NCBI GenBank assembly: GCA_024195265.1
Contig: JAJLRJ010000007.1
Coordinates: 34,460,286 to 34,524,285, forward strand
DNA from: Dendrophyllia cribrosa
Lineage: Eukaryota > Cnidaria > Anthozoa > Scleractinia > Dendrophylliidae
DNA length: 64,000 nt
Direction: 5' to 3'
Each line of letters starts with the position of its first letter. The stretch's first letter is position 1. Under the pieces are notes generated by a model. The model saw only the letters and a program-made list of their open reading frames with translations, searched no databases and had not been told where the DNA came from. Below are positions 1-10,876 of this stretch, piece by piece. The position numbers were made by a program, and so were the translations under genes.

Positions 1-2145
1 TTTATTGCAAAGTCATTGTTGATATGTTATTAAACTGTATGGCTCGATATCGGTCTGAATGGAACTCGTATTTGATCGTAACTAAGATGTTTGCAAGGTT
101 ACAAATAGCTCGTTCGCGGTTTCTGCTTTTAAATAAAAACATTTTACGTTACCTCAGTAGAGTTTATACGCCCACATAAAACACTGGTCAATACAGTATT
201 TACAATATCGTTAACGCCGAAGATTATTAATTGTGTAGATCATTTGCTACACTAATCATCAACACTCTTATTTATCTGTTTTGAACTGAAGGTATAAATT
301 GTGAATCGAAATTAAGGTTTGTTTTTTGAAACCCCGAATGGCCCTGGGCAAGATTTTCATACTTCACTAGCTTCAAAAGCCATCACAACTAAACGTTCTT
401 TTTGTTTCTATTTCCATGGTTTTCAAAATTCCTGTATTTAATTACTATACACCAAAGCGGAAAAATCAGGAGCGTGAAATTTGGCACACCCACATCAACA
501 CACGCTAGCGCTTATTCCCACGAAACCGATAATTTTTGATCCGCAATGAACCAACAATATTTAACAGCCAACTTCCTTTAAAATGATTTGGTGGCTGCAA
601 TTGCAAGAATCCGTAATAATAGGATTTCTTCCACTCATTTTTCATTATTAATGTAAAAGTTTCAGATGGACTTCAAATTTAGGCTGTCCGAAGTAATGAA
701 CTGAGACCGGTTCCGACTGCATTGCACGCAGACCATTTATTTTATTCACTGCACCGTGGTTTGTTTGTTCCGAATTTGACCAGGAAATAAATCGTTTGAC
801 AACGAAGGCATAATGTATTTTTTAACCCTTCAGAATTAGCGGCAGAGTCAAGCCTTGTACACATGATAAGGTATTTGCTTTTGAGTGCCAGAATTCTAAA
901 CTAAGGTGTGACCATTCAAATGAAACCTGTGGTACTGTTTGATTATGCTGTACAAGGTGGTTTTCACTACGAACAGGTCTGATCACGGATTATACCTTTT
1001 TTCCAACATTTATTTCAGCTTTATCAACTACTTTTTTAAAAAAATCCTGTATGTAATTACACCAAAGCGGAAATTCGGGAACATGAAATTTGGCACATCC
1101 ACATTGACACACGGTCATTATGAATATCATTAAACATGTTTTAAGCAAAATTTAGTCTGTAATCTAGTATTTATGTATGGTTGCCATCTAGCATGAAACT
1201 TTCTTTCTGTGTTATTTTTCATAGCTATATGTCGCGGATTATGCTCAGCACAAGATGATTCTAAGTTTTGAGGCTGTGCATGAAACTCTGTGAAAAGTGT
1301 GACCATTCAATTGAAACTTCTTCGGCAGTACTTTCCTGTGGTGCTAACTTTCAAGTCGTCAATGAAATGCTCATGTAGTAAAGTGTGACCATTCAAATGA
1401 TAGCTATTGACAAGTATAATCTCAGTTATTTATTTGTGTTTATTGTTTTACAAAATAGCACAGTAAGATTTTAATTTTTGTTAGTTTTACTTCAGTTAAG
1501 ATCTTGAGTATTCTCGCGTAGTCCTGACAACCCGAAAGTTTTATTTTCTCCAGCTGCGTAATCGAAAAGTCTACGGTTTTTTCCCTTTTCAAGTTAAAAA
1601 GTTCCTGTTTACTATGTAGTCAAAGCGGAAAAAGGGAACACGCAATTAAACTGGTACACCTATCCGAATATACGTTAAGGTTATGGAATTGACGTCACCC
1701 ACAAAATCTAATGATAAAGTCATTCCTTCTGTTCAGTTTTTAGCTAGTATTTTATCATGTACCAACGGGAATTATGCACCAGAAAAACATACGTATTCTT
1801 CAATATCGAAGAGTGTCCAAGTTAATCCCGGAACGGTGTATTTTTACGCACATTCATTGTAATTGCGTCAATTAAACGGAAAAACAGAACACGCAAACTG
1901 TTACACCCACTCGATTGATATGAAGAAGGGTTCGGTTCTCACGAAATGTGTAATGGCACATCTTTAAAACAACCGACTAATAAAATGCTACAGGATTGGA
2001 TTTGCCTAGATCAATATCCTTCGGCGATGTAACAGAGGGTTGTCCAAATTTCTCGACCTGATACGACCCGAAAAAAGACAGTTTTCGATCTATACTGGTC
2101 GACAATTGCAACTTGTTACGACCCGAAAAAAAAATTGTCGATCCG
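1..2145. repeat. Intergenic DNA with four diverged copies of a CAAAGCGGAA repeat
   Basis: No gene is visible. A roughly 60-90 bp motif recurs at about 440-515, 1040-1115, 1600-1668 and 1855-1915: a short T-rich lead, then (T)CAAAGCGGAA or AAACGGAA, then a GGAACACG-like piece, then 'acacccac' or 'acacctat'. Copies one and two are the closest. Two more related stretches lie at 5020-5170 and, reversed, at 5440-5560. In between, GTGACCATTCAA-type repeats occur at about 905, 1296 and 1387. The region looks like a decayed transposon or old satellite. I do not recognise the family. Confidence 0.5.
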
Positions 2146-3157
2146 TTCGAGTAACACTCTTTTAGAACGAGGATATACATGTACTCCACTGACCGTTTGA
2201 GTAACACGCTTTTAGAACGAGGATATACATGTTCTCCATTGACCGTTCGAGTAACACTCGTTTAGAACGAGGATATACATGTACCCCATTGACCGTTCGA
2301 GTAACACTCGTTTAGAACGAGGATATACATGTACTCCATTGACCGTTCGAGTAACACGCTTTTAGAACGAGGAATATCCATGTATTCTATTGACCGTTCG
2401 ACTATCATTCTTAGAATGACGAGGATATACATGTACTCCACTGACCGTTCAAGTAACACGCTTTTATAACGAGGAATATACGTGTACTCCATTCACCGTT
2501 CGAGTAACACTCTTTTAGAACGAGGATATACATGTACTCCATTGACCGTTCGAGTAACACTCGTTTAGAACGAGGATATACGTGTACTCCATTGACCGTT
2601 TGAGTAACACTCTTTTAGAACGAGGATATACATGTACTCCATTGACCGTTCGAGTAACACGCTTTTAGAACGAGGAATATACATGCACTCCATTGACCGT
2701 TCGATTAACACGCTTTTAGAACGAGGAATATACATGTACTCTATTGACCGTTCGCGACACACGCTTTTATAACGAGGAATATACGTGTACTCCATTCACC
2801 GTTCGAGTAACACTCGTTTAGAACGAGGATATACATGTACTCCATTGACCGTTCGCGACACACGCTTTTAGAACGAGGAATATACTGTGTACTCCATTCA
2901 CCGTTCAAGTAACACGCTTTTATAACGAGGAATATACGTGTACTCCATTTACCTTTCGAGACACACGCTTTTAGAACGAGGAATATACATGTACTCCATT
3001 GAACGTTCGAGTAACACGCTTTTAGAACGAGGATATTCATGTACTCCATTGACCGTTCGAAGCTGTTCGAGTAACACGCTTTTAGAACGAGCATATACAT
3101 GTACTCCATTGAACGTTAGAGTAACACGCCTTTAGAACGAGGAATATACATGTACTC
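2146..3157. repeat. Minisatellite, about 20 units of about 51 bp
   Basis: Tandem units read roughly 'gaccgttcgagtaacac', then 'tcttttagaacgagga', then 'tatacatgtactccatt', about 50-52 bp each. Variants alternate 'acgcttttag' with 'actcgtttag' and 'gaggatatac' with 'gaggaatatac'; a few units carry 'cgcgacacacg' in place of 'cgagtaacacg'. Because 51 is a multiple of three, the minus strand gives short repetitive open frames that are not genes. The right end runs straight into a LINE reverse-transcriptase fragment on the minus strand. There are no unique spacers, so this is not a CRISPR array. Confidence 0.93.
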
Positions 3158-3540
3158 TGACAGAAAATCGTACAGTTGTTGGTGTACGGCACGTTCTAGA
3201 ATCTTGCTGATGGTTGGGAGTACAGTAATGGGTCTGTAGTTGTTGCAATCTGTACGATCACCTCCTTTAAACAAAGCAGAAACTTTGCCATGTTTCCAGA
3301 TTGATGGGGAAGTATTTGCCTCGAGTGACCGGTTAAATAGTTTAGTCAATATAGGCGTCATGCACTGTGCAGAATCCTTTAATAACCTTGCACTGATGCG
3401 AACTAATCCTATGGCCTTGTTGGTTTTCAAAGTTTTTAATTGCTTGAGAACAAAGAATTCAGTGAAGGGAGAAAAGGAAAATGAATTTCCTTGGTCGATA
3501 GTTTCTGAGAAAAACTTTCTGGTATCGGTACCTTAGATTG
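3158..3540 (-). pseudogene. LINE (non-LTR retrotransposon) reverse-transcriptase fragment
   Basis: The minus strand encodes the N-terminal part of a reverse transcriptase: a 'KTNKAIGLVRISARLL' block (the usual KA.G.D region with V in place of the normal D), then 'LFNRSLEANTSPSIWKHG', 'KVSALFKGGDRTDCNNYRPI' and 'VLPTISKILERAVHQQL'. These match the fingers region of CR1/L2/Jockey-like elements. The frame passes directly into the 51-bp minisatellite at about 3157, so everything after 'LYDFLSE', including the catalytic YADD, is missing. Upstream (3440-3540) more frame is recognisable but contains a stop. It is a dead fragment. Confidence 0.8.
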
Positions 3541-3820
3541 GAGATTTAATAATTGTAGCATCAACTGATAGAGAATTGTAGTATTGATACATCAAATCGT
3601 AAGTGATGGAAAATGCAGGAACTCCTGATTGCGAGCCACCTTAAGTCACAGCGGAAGTAGACAAGTAAATTAGAAGCAAAGGACCGCGAACGAAAATGAT
3701 GCCGGTGAAGCAAATTTCCCTTTCGTAAACGGTCGGTGCCATTTTAGCGACACTTAGAAAAATTTTCACCAATTTAAGAATTATTTTTTCTATCAGAAAA
3801 AGAAAAATGCAATTAATTAC

Positions 3821-3895
3821 CTAGAATCGAACCCGGAACCTCTGCATGCTAACATCTCTTCTTCACCACTAGACCACTGGGTTGATCCGGCAAAC
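3821..3895 (-). repeat. tRNA-like sequence, probably the head of a SINE
   Basis: On the minus strand a tRNA-like internal promoter can be read: an A-box-like TGGTCTAGTGG and, about 35 nt later, a B box GGGTTCGATTC. The acceptor arms pair poorly, so it is unlikely to be a working tRNA gene. It resembles tRNA-Glu/Asp-type heads of SINEs. No clear tail or second copy was found in the window. Confidence 0.45.
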
Positions 3896-4236
3896 CCCAG
3901 AAAAATTTAATTATATAAGGTGCTTTTCTTAATATATATCGATAACGGGTCACTCTAACCCTAAATCTTACCTAACCGCGAATCTAGCTAAGATCTAATA
4001 ATCGCTTTACCTAGGCCCAATTTTATCTAATAATGATAGCCTACTTTCGTCCCAATCCAGGCATAAACCAGAGAGAAATAGCATCGACCATTACAAAAGG
4101 CTTGGTTACTAATGAATGCTAATGATGACATCGACCGTTAAAAATGGCATTGACCGTTTACGAAAGGGAAATCAGCGCCGGTGAACGTAGGATCTGTAGC
4201 AGATCTAGTCAGCCAAAAATAGAGATACAATTAAAG

Positions 4237-4999
4237 TATAGAGCAAGGCTGATACTACGTAGAACATTTAACACGACAACGACATGTTAGGCTTTCAGTT
4301 TGGGCTCTGTCATGTCATTGTCGCGTTAAAGGGGCAGCATCGCGAGATTCCACGCGCGGCACTGTTCATTGTTCTTGCACCGGAATTTTGGACATATCAC
4401 TGTTTAAAGTTTTTTTTCTTCCGGCTTTCAAAACGGATTTTTTGATTCAACAAATACCTCCACTTCTCGACGGCCTTTTTGAATTTGCCGAATCAAACTT
4501 GAAAACATGGGCCGAACGTTTTCAAGTTTCGCCCTCATGATACTGCCCCTTTAACTGTTCTACGTAATATCAGCCTTGCTCTATAGGGCGATCTTTGCTG
4601 ACGTCATTGTTTACATTTTGTCTCATTAGCATGCAAATTTACGTAGAAAAGACATTGTGCTAAATACGAATTGACTTCAAAGTTGAAAGAGCTTGTTAAA
4701 TTTAGTAATCTACCCAATTTTTAGCTCTTTGCATGTACTATTTAAGAAAATATAAGCTATCCAAAACTGCAAAATTGCTGGGTGGCAAAAGCGCTAATGA
4801 GCCATACATTCTTTTTAAAATTTAGAGTTTTGAAAACAGCATTGCACAAACAGTATCTAGTATATCGGGTTCAAATTTCCAGAGAAAGCTAATTGTACTA
4901 TGCCCTTTCAATATTCAGAGTTGATTTTGTTGCAGCTCGATTAGAAAATGATGCACATATGCTAATGAGGCAAAAAGTGTAAACAAAGATCGCCCTATA
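4237..4999. mobile_element. Outer MITE with TATAGGGCGATC ends, split by an insertion
   Basis: The right end reads 'caaagatcgccctatac' (about 4983-4999). The matching left end, 'tatagggcgatctttg', is interrupted after TATA by another element (4241-4581) and continues at 4582. Inner sequence also pairs: 'cattagcatgcaaat' near 4624 faces 'atatgctaatgag' near 4957. No coding capacity was found. It is a non-autonomous DNA element older than its insertion. Confidence 0.65.
4241..4581. mobile_element. MITE with GAGCAAGGCTGATA terminal repeats, TATA duplication
   Basis: The terminal inverted repeats are GAGCAAGGCTGATACTACG (left) and its near-complement ending CAGCCTTGCTC (right). TATA stands at both borders (4237-4240 and 4582-4585). 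Removing the element and one TATA restores the left end of the surrounding MITE exactly as predicted by its right end. Inside, 'ttaaaggggcag' at 4326 faces 'ctgcccctttaa' near 4554, which suggests a third nested element. It is 341 bp and non-coding. Confidence 0.75.
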
Positions 5000-5912
5000 C
5001 TTTGGAAGTAGACAACACGCAAATTGGTACACCTACGCATACCCGAAAATACATGGATATGGAATTGACCACAGAATCTAATAATAAAGTTATTCCTTCT
5101 GTTCAGTTTCTTAACAGCTAAGCTAATATTGTATCGTGTGTTATCGTAAATTGCGCACCACAACAACATAATTATAATAATAATATTAATAATAATAACA
5201 AAAGAAATAATGAATAAAGCTTTGTTTTTTTTTTTCTGCCAAAGTGTTTGCCGCAACATATTTTTACAAGATTGCAAAGTTAAAAAAAAAAAAGAATTAC
5301 CGCGTTGTTCATTGTTAAGTTGACATTCGTCGTTTAAGTCACACCGAAGGATATTGATCTACTCAAATCGAAACAGTTCCTGTGGCATTTCATTATTAGT
5401 TTATTTAAAGATTTACCATTACACATTTCGTGGGAACCGGCTTCTTCACATTAATCAGGTGGGTGTAACAGTTTGCGTGTTCCCGCTTTTCCGTTTAAAT
5501 GACGCAATTACAATGAATGTGCCTAAAAATACACCCAAGGATTAACTTGGACACGTAAGAATACATTTTTTTATTTTTTGACGGTTTTGACAATATCACG
5601 CCATTTTGTGTATTTGTAAAACTATTATTACAATTGAATCATAATCAAAGGCACCTATGGGCCATCTCGTGAATAAGAAATGCTCTACACATCGCTAGCT
5701 CATATTTGAGCGAACCTTCCAAAGGTGTCGAGATAGAAATTTTTTATTTAACCATGTGCTTAGTCGATTTGGTCGAGGAGACAATCGTGTTCGTGGAAGC
5801 TTTATGAATCATGCGCGTAGCGACATGAGGTGAGGTTTGCCCTCCGTTTTTCTTCGTGTCACGATTGTCACAACGTTCGGTTACTTGGCTTCCTTGTGGT
5901 ACAGCCTTCATT
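5000..5912. other. Intergenic stretch with repeat remnants
   Basis: The stretch 5020-5170 is a direct, diverged copy of 1650-1790 ('attccttctgttcagttt' is shared). The stretch 5440-5560 is an inverted copy of about 1800-1920 ('gtgggtgtaacagtttgcg' here, its complement there). An A/T-rich simple stretch lies at 5165-5205. No exon with protein-like content and splice sites was seen. Confidence 0.5.
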
Positions 5913-6463
5913 TATAGTGTTTTCATATGACGTCATAAAAATTAAAAAATCTAAAGTATACATCCTAAAAAGCTGTTTCAAACATGGTATGTGGATACCA
6001 GTGTTATAATCTTTCACAAAAAGTTTCAGATTTTAACGATGTTTCGTTTTCGATTTATATAGGTTGTAAATGTGTCACGTAATTCGTCACACTATTTCAG
6101 ATAAGCCGTGAAAATAAACAAAATTGAACTAGTTGAAAGTTATTAATGACTTATAGATGCTTATAAGCCGATTTCATGCCTCTTATAGTGAATACGATAT
6201 TTTGGGATGAGATTTTTGATGTTATTAAGACTTTAAAGTCTTTAAATTTTTGGCCGCCATGTTGGTGTCCCTAAGTGGCCGCTCCATACATTTCTTACTA
6301 AAAATTTCTACCAGGCATTCGCCTATAACTCTTGAATGAAATGCTCTTGCGCTTCAAAGTTTGGCCCAGATGTGTAGTTTTAAACTCTCTACAATTCCAT
6401 AAACATTTTAGAATCGAAAACTGCTCCGGAATTTTGATATGACGTCAGTGAAAACACTCTATA
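5913..6463. mobile_element. MITE with TATAGAGTGTTTTCAC-type ends (full copy)
   Basis: The left end 'tatagtgttttcatatgacg' pairs with the right end 'tgacgtcagtgaaaacactc' plus TATA. The inner part holds 'ttggccgccatgttggtgtc'. The right 230 bp (6234-6463) reappears inverted at 7629-7870. A 145-bp member of the same family lies at 10510-10654. No ORF of interest; non-autonomous. Confidence 0.7.
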
Positions 6464-7628
6464 TATAATTCAACAGTGGTTTGCAGGAGCGATGACTGAA
6501 TGAAAGGAGTCACTCTTCTCCATGTCGGACATCAGTCTTATCTTGTTTGCTTTCAGATGTATAGCTTCTTTTTAAATATACGAATGCGCATAACATTCGT
6601 TTTGCGATATATTGGGCTAAGTCTTTCTGTGAATGTAAACGTTTCTGTTTATAGTATAGAACTTGATGCCAATCGTTTAGATTTTTAGAACGTTTTGTAG
6701 AACTTGTAAGCTCATGGTGAAAAATGACATAATTAACATTGGCATGCAGGAGCACATATGGGCTCGTGACATTGGCTTTTACATTTATCTGGTACAGCCT
6801 TTGCGCGAGAAGGGGACTCTTGGGAATTTTTGTTGCATTTTTACTGAAAATATACCATAAAGGTTTGTTACGCATGCGCATGAGTATAGGCTACTTGGAG
6901 CCTCTTGTTGTATCAATTAACACTTGCGATAAGATTGCCAATTATTTATCTTTTTTAACGCGTAGCACAATGTACGGTATGTTTAAAATATAAACACCGC
7001 TCGATATCTTTTAAAATACCGTAATCCGCGATATGATGTGTGATATTTAAGGTCTACATATTCTGTTCAGTAGAAAAACGCAAGGATATATTTTCACTTG
7101 AGGAACAGATCCACTGACGACATACGAAAGTTGACCTTTAGGGTATAAACGTGTCCATTTCTCTCTTATTTCAAACAATGCGTATTTGTGTCACGCTTAG
7201 ACATAATATTGTTCATCCAAGGACTCCAAATGCGACACATCTTTAAGCTTATTGTTGTTCGTATTCATTTACAACAAATGAGCCATTGTTATCGCTGGAT
7301 TCACGTTGTTCTTGTTACGCTACGCATAACAACGCAACGCATTCGTAACAAATTTAAAACATTACGTGACAAAAAGGTTTTCAGCCTAGTGATCAGGTGA
7401 GCGAGCGAGTGAGTGAGTGAGTGAAAATTTGCATATCTGTCCCCGTCAGCGATAACCCGTTCTTTTGCGTTTCGCGTATTTATAAGTTAATGAATGAGTT
7501 AGGAAGGTAATGTTTTTATCAGTCGGAATATGCAAACTTTTAGAAAACTTACTAAATGAAACGTGTGGGAATTCACTGTGAATTTTGCCTTATTGGCTTT
7601 GTTGACGTCGCAGAAATCGAAAAAAACC
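6464..7628. other. Spacer between two inverted MITE copies
   Basis: This stretch sits between the inverted 230-bp arms at 6234-6463 and 7629-7870. It contains short chance ORFs on both strands that overlap each other and resemble nothing known, and a small (GTGA/GCGA)n run at about 7398-7424. It could be the unique interior of a larger composite element bounded by the two arms, but no transposase signature was found. Confidence 0.35.
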
Positions 7629-7870
7629 TATAGAGTGTTTTCACTAACGTCATATCAAAATTCAGAAGCAGTTTTCGATTCTAAAATGTTTATGTAATTA
7701 TAGAGAGTTTAAAACTGCACATCTGGGCCAAATTTTGAAGCGCAAGAGCATTTCATTCAAGAGTTATAGGCGAATGAGTATAGAAATTTTTAGTAAGAAA
7801 TGTATGGAGCGGCCATCTTGGTGTCCCACTTAGGGATACCAACATGGCGGCCAAAAATTTAAAGACTTTA
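7629..7870. mobile_element. MITE half-copy, inverted relative to 6234-6463
   Basis: It begins 'tatagagtgttttcactaac' and ends 'tggcggccaaaaatttaaag'. It is close to the reverse complement of the right part of the 5913-6463 element. It stops abruptly at 7870, where SINE sequence starts, so it is truncated or was joined there by the SINE rearrangement. Confidence 0.7.
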
Positions 7871-8588
7871 CCACTGAGCTACTGGGACTCTGTGGTGAGC
7901 AAGGGTGAAATGTGGGCTTTTTTTACTGGAACCGCATCGCGCGGTCACACAGCCAAATGATAACACATATGACTCATAACTGCATCTCGCAGTCACATTA
8001 AGGCATATCAAAGATGCAACCAACTAGAGTATCCGACTAGATCACGGAGGGTCGTGGATTCAAATCCCATCTGGAAGTCGGATTTTTTTTCCGAGTTTGA
8101 TGCTATTCCGTCTCTCATGTTTGAATTTTTAATCGCTCACTTTGGAGGTTGGTTGGTTGCATCTTTGATATGCCTTAATGTGACTGCGTGATGCAGTTAT
8201 GAGTCATATGTATGCCTTAATGTGACTGCGAGATGCAATTATGAGTCATATGTGTTATCATTTGGCTGTGTGACCGCGCGATGCGGTTCCAGTCAAAAAA
8301 GCCCACATTTCACCCTTGCTCACCACAGAGTCCCAGTAGCTCAGTGGTAGAGCATCCGACTAGATCACGGAGGGTCGTGGATTCAAATCCCATCTGGAAT
8401 TCGGATTTTTTTTCCGAATTTGATGATATTCTCTCATGTTTGAATTTTTAATCGCTCACTTTGGAGGTTGGTTGGTTGCATCTTTGATATGCCTTAATGT
8501 GACTGCGTGATGCAGTTATGAGTTATATGTATGCCTTAATCTGACTGCGAGATGCAATAATGAGTCATATGTGTTATCATTTGGCTGT
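7871..8588. repeat. tRNA-derived SINE cluster: one inverted and two direct copies
   Basis: Two direct bodies (about 8027-8289 and 8349-8588) share 'tccgactagatcacggaggg', 'ggtcgtggattcaaatccc', a T8 run and a tail containing 'ggttggttggttgcatcttt' and 'atatgccttaatgtgactgc'. The stretch 7871-8023 is the reverse complement of tail plus head (matching 8154-8347), so the region can fold into a long hairpin. The tail contains an internally duplicated 'tatgccttaatgtgactgcg' segment. Both heads share the B-box-like GGATTCAAATCC. Confidence 0.75.
8331..8400 (+). pseudogene. tRNA-like head of the SINE
   Basis: TCCCAGTAGCTCAGTGGTAG supplies an A box (TAGCTCAGTGG) and a normal D arm (GCTC/GAGC). TCCGA-CTAGATC-ACGGA can form an imperfect anticodon arm with T before the would-be anticodon. 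GGATTCAAATCC serves as the T loop and B box. Acceptor pairing (CCCAG with CTGGA) and the T stem have mismatches, so I call it a tRNA-derived SINE promoter rather than a functional tRNA. Confidence 0.6.
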
Positions 8589-8960
8589 AATATTGATGTG
8601 CTGATTTTGATACTGGACTCTTTTCCCCTTTAAATTAAATATATTTTTCATGCCATGCTAGCGTGATATTGGTGTATTAGCTATATACAAATGAACCTTT
8701 CCATTGTTATGTACAGCTTATTGTCCGAGGGGACAAGACCCCTCCTCTATTAAATTTTACTGTGGGCACAAATAATTTTATAAAAATATAACAAAGATTC
8801 CAAATTCTACTTATCACAAATATTTATGTTAAAAAGTTTAATATTGAAACTGTTTATGGATAAAAACATGTATTTATCACATTTATCATGATGCAGTATA
8901 TAGTGTATGTTGCAGGTACACTGATTGTAAATGAAAAGCAGATCACTTTATGTTATGATT

Positions 8961-9778
8961 CAGGGCCGTAGCACGGTAGACATTATTGGGGGGGCCCATC
9001 ACAAGCGCCGAAGGCGTACATTTCTAGGGGGTCCGGTCCGGGGGCATGCTGCCCGGAATTTTTTGAAATATAGGGTCTCTGAAATAGCATTTCGAGCCTT
9101 CTGAGAGTAGTTTCCAGCAAGTTTAAACACAGCTTTGAACTGTCAAAAAAAAAAAATCTTGTGGCCGAAACGCAGGGCATTTGAGGGGCTGTAGACTTTC
9201 TAGGCTGTCACCCAAATTTATAACGAATTGTTGGGATCAGTTAGAATGTCGTTCGTAACTGGTTTTTGTTTGTGATGATATATGTGTACATAGAAACCTT
9301 TTATCGGACCAGGTTATGTTAATAAAAGCTTTTATAGCTCAGTGGTTAATATTTGTGTAATGAAAGACAAACTTTTTTTATATGCGTAAAGCACTGTTTC
9401 TTTCAGTTGAGCTGGCACTTCGACGTTTTACCAACAATTATAGATAGTTCAGATAAAAATTTGGAACAACAATAACATTAAATCAGGCTTCCTTACAATA
9501 CACGTTATCGGTTAACAAGTTTAAATTGTACTTTCACACAGTACGTACCGTTAACGTCCGGGATCAGACATGTTACTTAAACATAATTGTATTCATGCAT
9601 TCATTAAACAGGTTTGTACAAATTATGCAACTTTTCAGTGTTGTATGATGGATAAATGAACCTACTACGTAGACCCCACGGACACTAACAGTTTGTTGCC
9701 TAACTGGATGTTTGAGTTGACTTCGACAGAAACCCCAACTACCGCCGCCCCCCGGCCCATCCCCATGCTACGGCCCTG
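8961..9778. mobile_element. hAT-like non-autonomous element, CAGGGCCGTAGC termini
   Basis: The left end is CAGGGCCGTAGCACGG and the right end is the complement of CAGGGCCGTAGCATGG, 818 bp apart. Such CAGGG...CCCTG ends are typical of hAT elements, but I could not see a clean 8-bp duplication. The interior has 'gggggggccc' next to the left end and 'accgccgccccccggcccat' next to the right end. No transposase is encoded. Confidence 0.6.
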
Positions 9779-10509
9779 TGATATAAAGGTTGTTTATGAA
9801 AACAAAAACAAAGTTATATTTGTCTCCTTTCAAAAAATATATAGTTATTTTTTGTTTATTCCTATTGTGCCTGGCAAAATTGATTAGTTCAGAATGACAT
9901 TACCGGCTATTGAAAAATATGAATTCATCATCTTATACTTCTGTTGTCATAGGCAATTTCATGCAGTGTAAGGAAAATACTTCAACGAACACTATTAAGG
10001 ACCAGGGGTAGGGCCCCAACAATATTTTGAATTTTTAAAATACCAAGAAATATATTTTTAATAGGTACTTTGGCAGAATTTAATATATTAAATAAAGACC
10101 GCAATAGGACTTTTCCTTCTGTACGAATTTTTTTCTTTGCCTTCTTCTTTGCACGAATTTTTTTCTTGACAGTTTCCCTTGCATTAATTTTTTGTTTTTG
10201 TTTCCCCCCCCCCCCCCCCCCCCCCGCCCCCCATCCCACATCACTATTCTAATGCTCCGTCCCGAGTATTAGTTCCGTGTCAAACTGTTGTTATTTTAAG
10301 GACGATACTTGATTGGTCAGTGCAAATGATGTCATGAATTGGCGGGCTTGTTTGTTGCCTCGGCTTACAACAAACTGGAAAAAGTAAACAACGAACTTCA
10401 GTTTCATCGCCAATACACGGTCCCAGTCGGCTATTGGCGTGCTTCTCTGCGTGTTTTTCCAAAGAGAGGAAGAATAAAGTCACTTCAGAGGACTGCGTGT
10501 GTGCCGTTA
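9779..10509. other. Intergenic, low-complexity; C22 run
   Basis: The stretch contains T-rich runs and a homopolymer of about 22 C at 10204-10225. ORFs here are short and are produced by the low-complexity tract. No gene was recognised. Confidence 0.5.
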
Positions 10510-10654
10510 TAGAGCGTTTTCACTTGACGTCATAGCCGCCATATTGGTGTTCCCGTACAAAAGAATTTTAATTAACTTCCTTTGTTAGGAACACCAACAT
10601 GGCTGCCATGGCCTTTGTCGTTTGAGTCCCACGGGACTGAGTGAAAACGCTCTA
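10510..10654. mobile_element. Small MITE, TAGAGCGTTTTCAC ends
   Basis: The ends TAGAGCGTTTTCACTTGACG and the complement of 'tgagtgaaaacgctcta' bracket 145 bp. Inside, 'gccgccatattggtgttcc' faces 'ggaacaccaacatggctgcc', so almost the whole element is a hairpin. It belongs with the larger 5913-6463 family and lies about 220 bp before the PAN/EGF gene start. Confidence 0.75.
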
Positions 10655-10876
10655 TTGTGAATAACTGTCTTGCGATTTCCAATGTGCCTCCCCTGAGCAC
10701 AAATTATCAATAAATCAAGTGTCACCCACCATTGAAGTCCCTCCGGATATTCTAGATCAAACTATACTACCACGGAATTAATCAATACGCCAATCACGGA
10801 CGCCGTAAAACATTTCACCGTTAAATAAACTAAAAAAGAAGCGTTAATTAATTTTCCGTGCTGACTATTGATTGCG

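Noticed and set aside
2262..3109. Several 70-120 residue ORFs with repeated EYMYIPRSKSVLLERS
   Set aside because: They are produced by the 51-bp tandem array, whose unit length is a multiple of three.
2146..3157. CRISPR-like array
   Set aside because: Units are head to tail with no unique spacers, and the DNA is animal nuclear. The same holds for 35462-37617.
4915..5277. 120-residue minus-strand ORF
   Set aside because: It starts in an A/T-rich simple region and crosses MITE and repeat copies; no homology recognised.
8331..8400. A functional tRNA gene
   Set aside because: The internal promoter boxes fit, but acceptor and T stems have mismatches and the copy sits in repeated SINE bodies.
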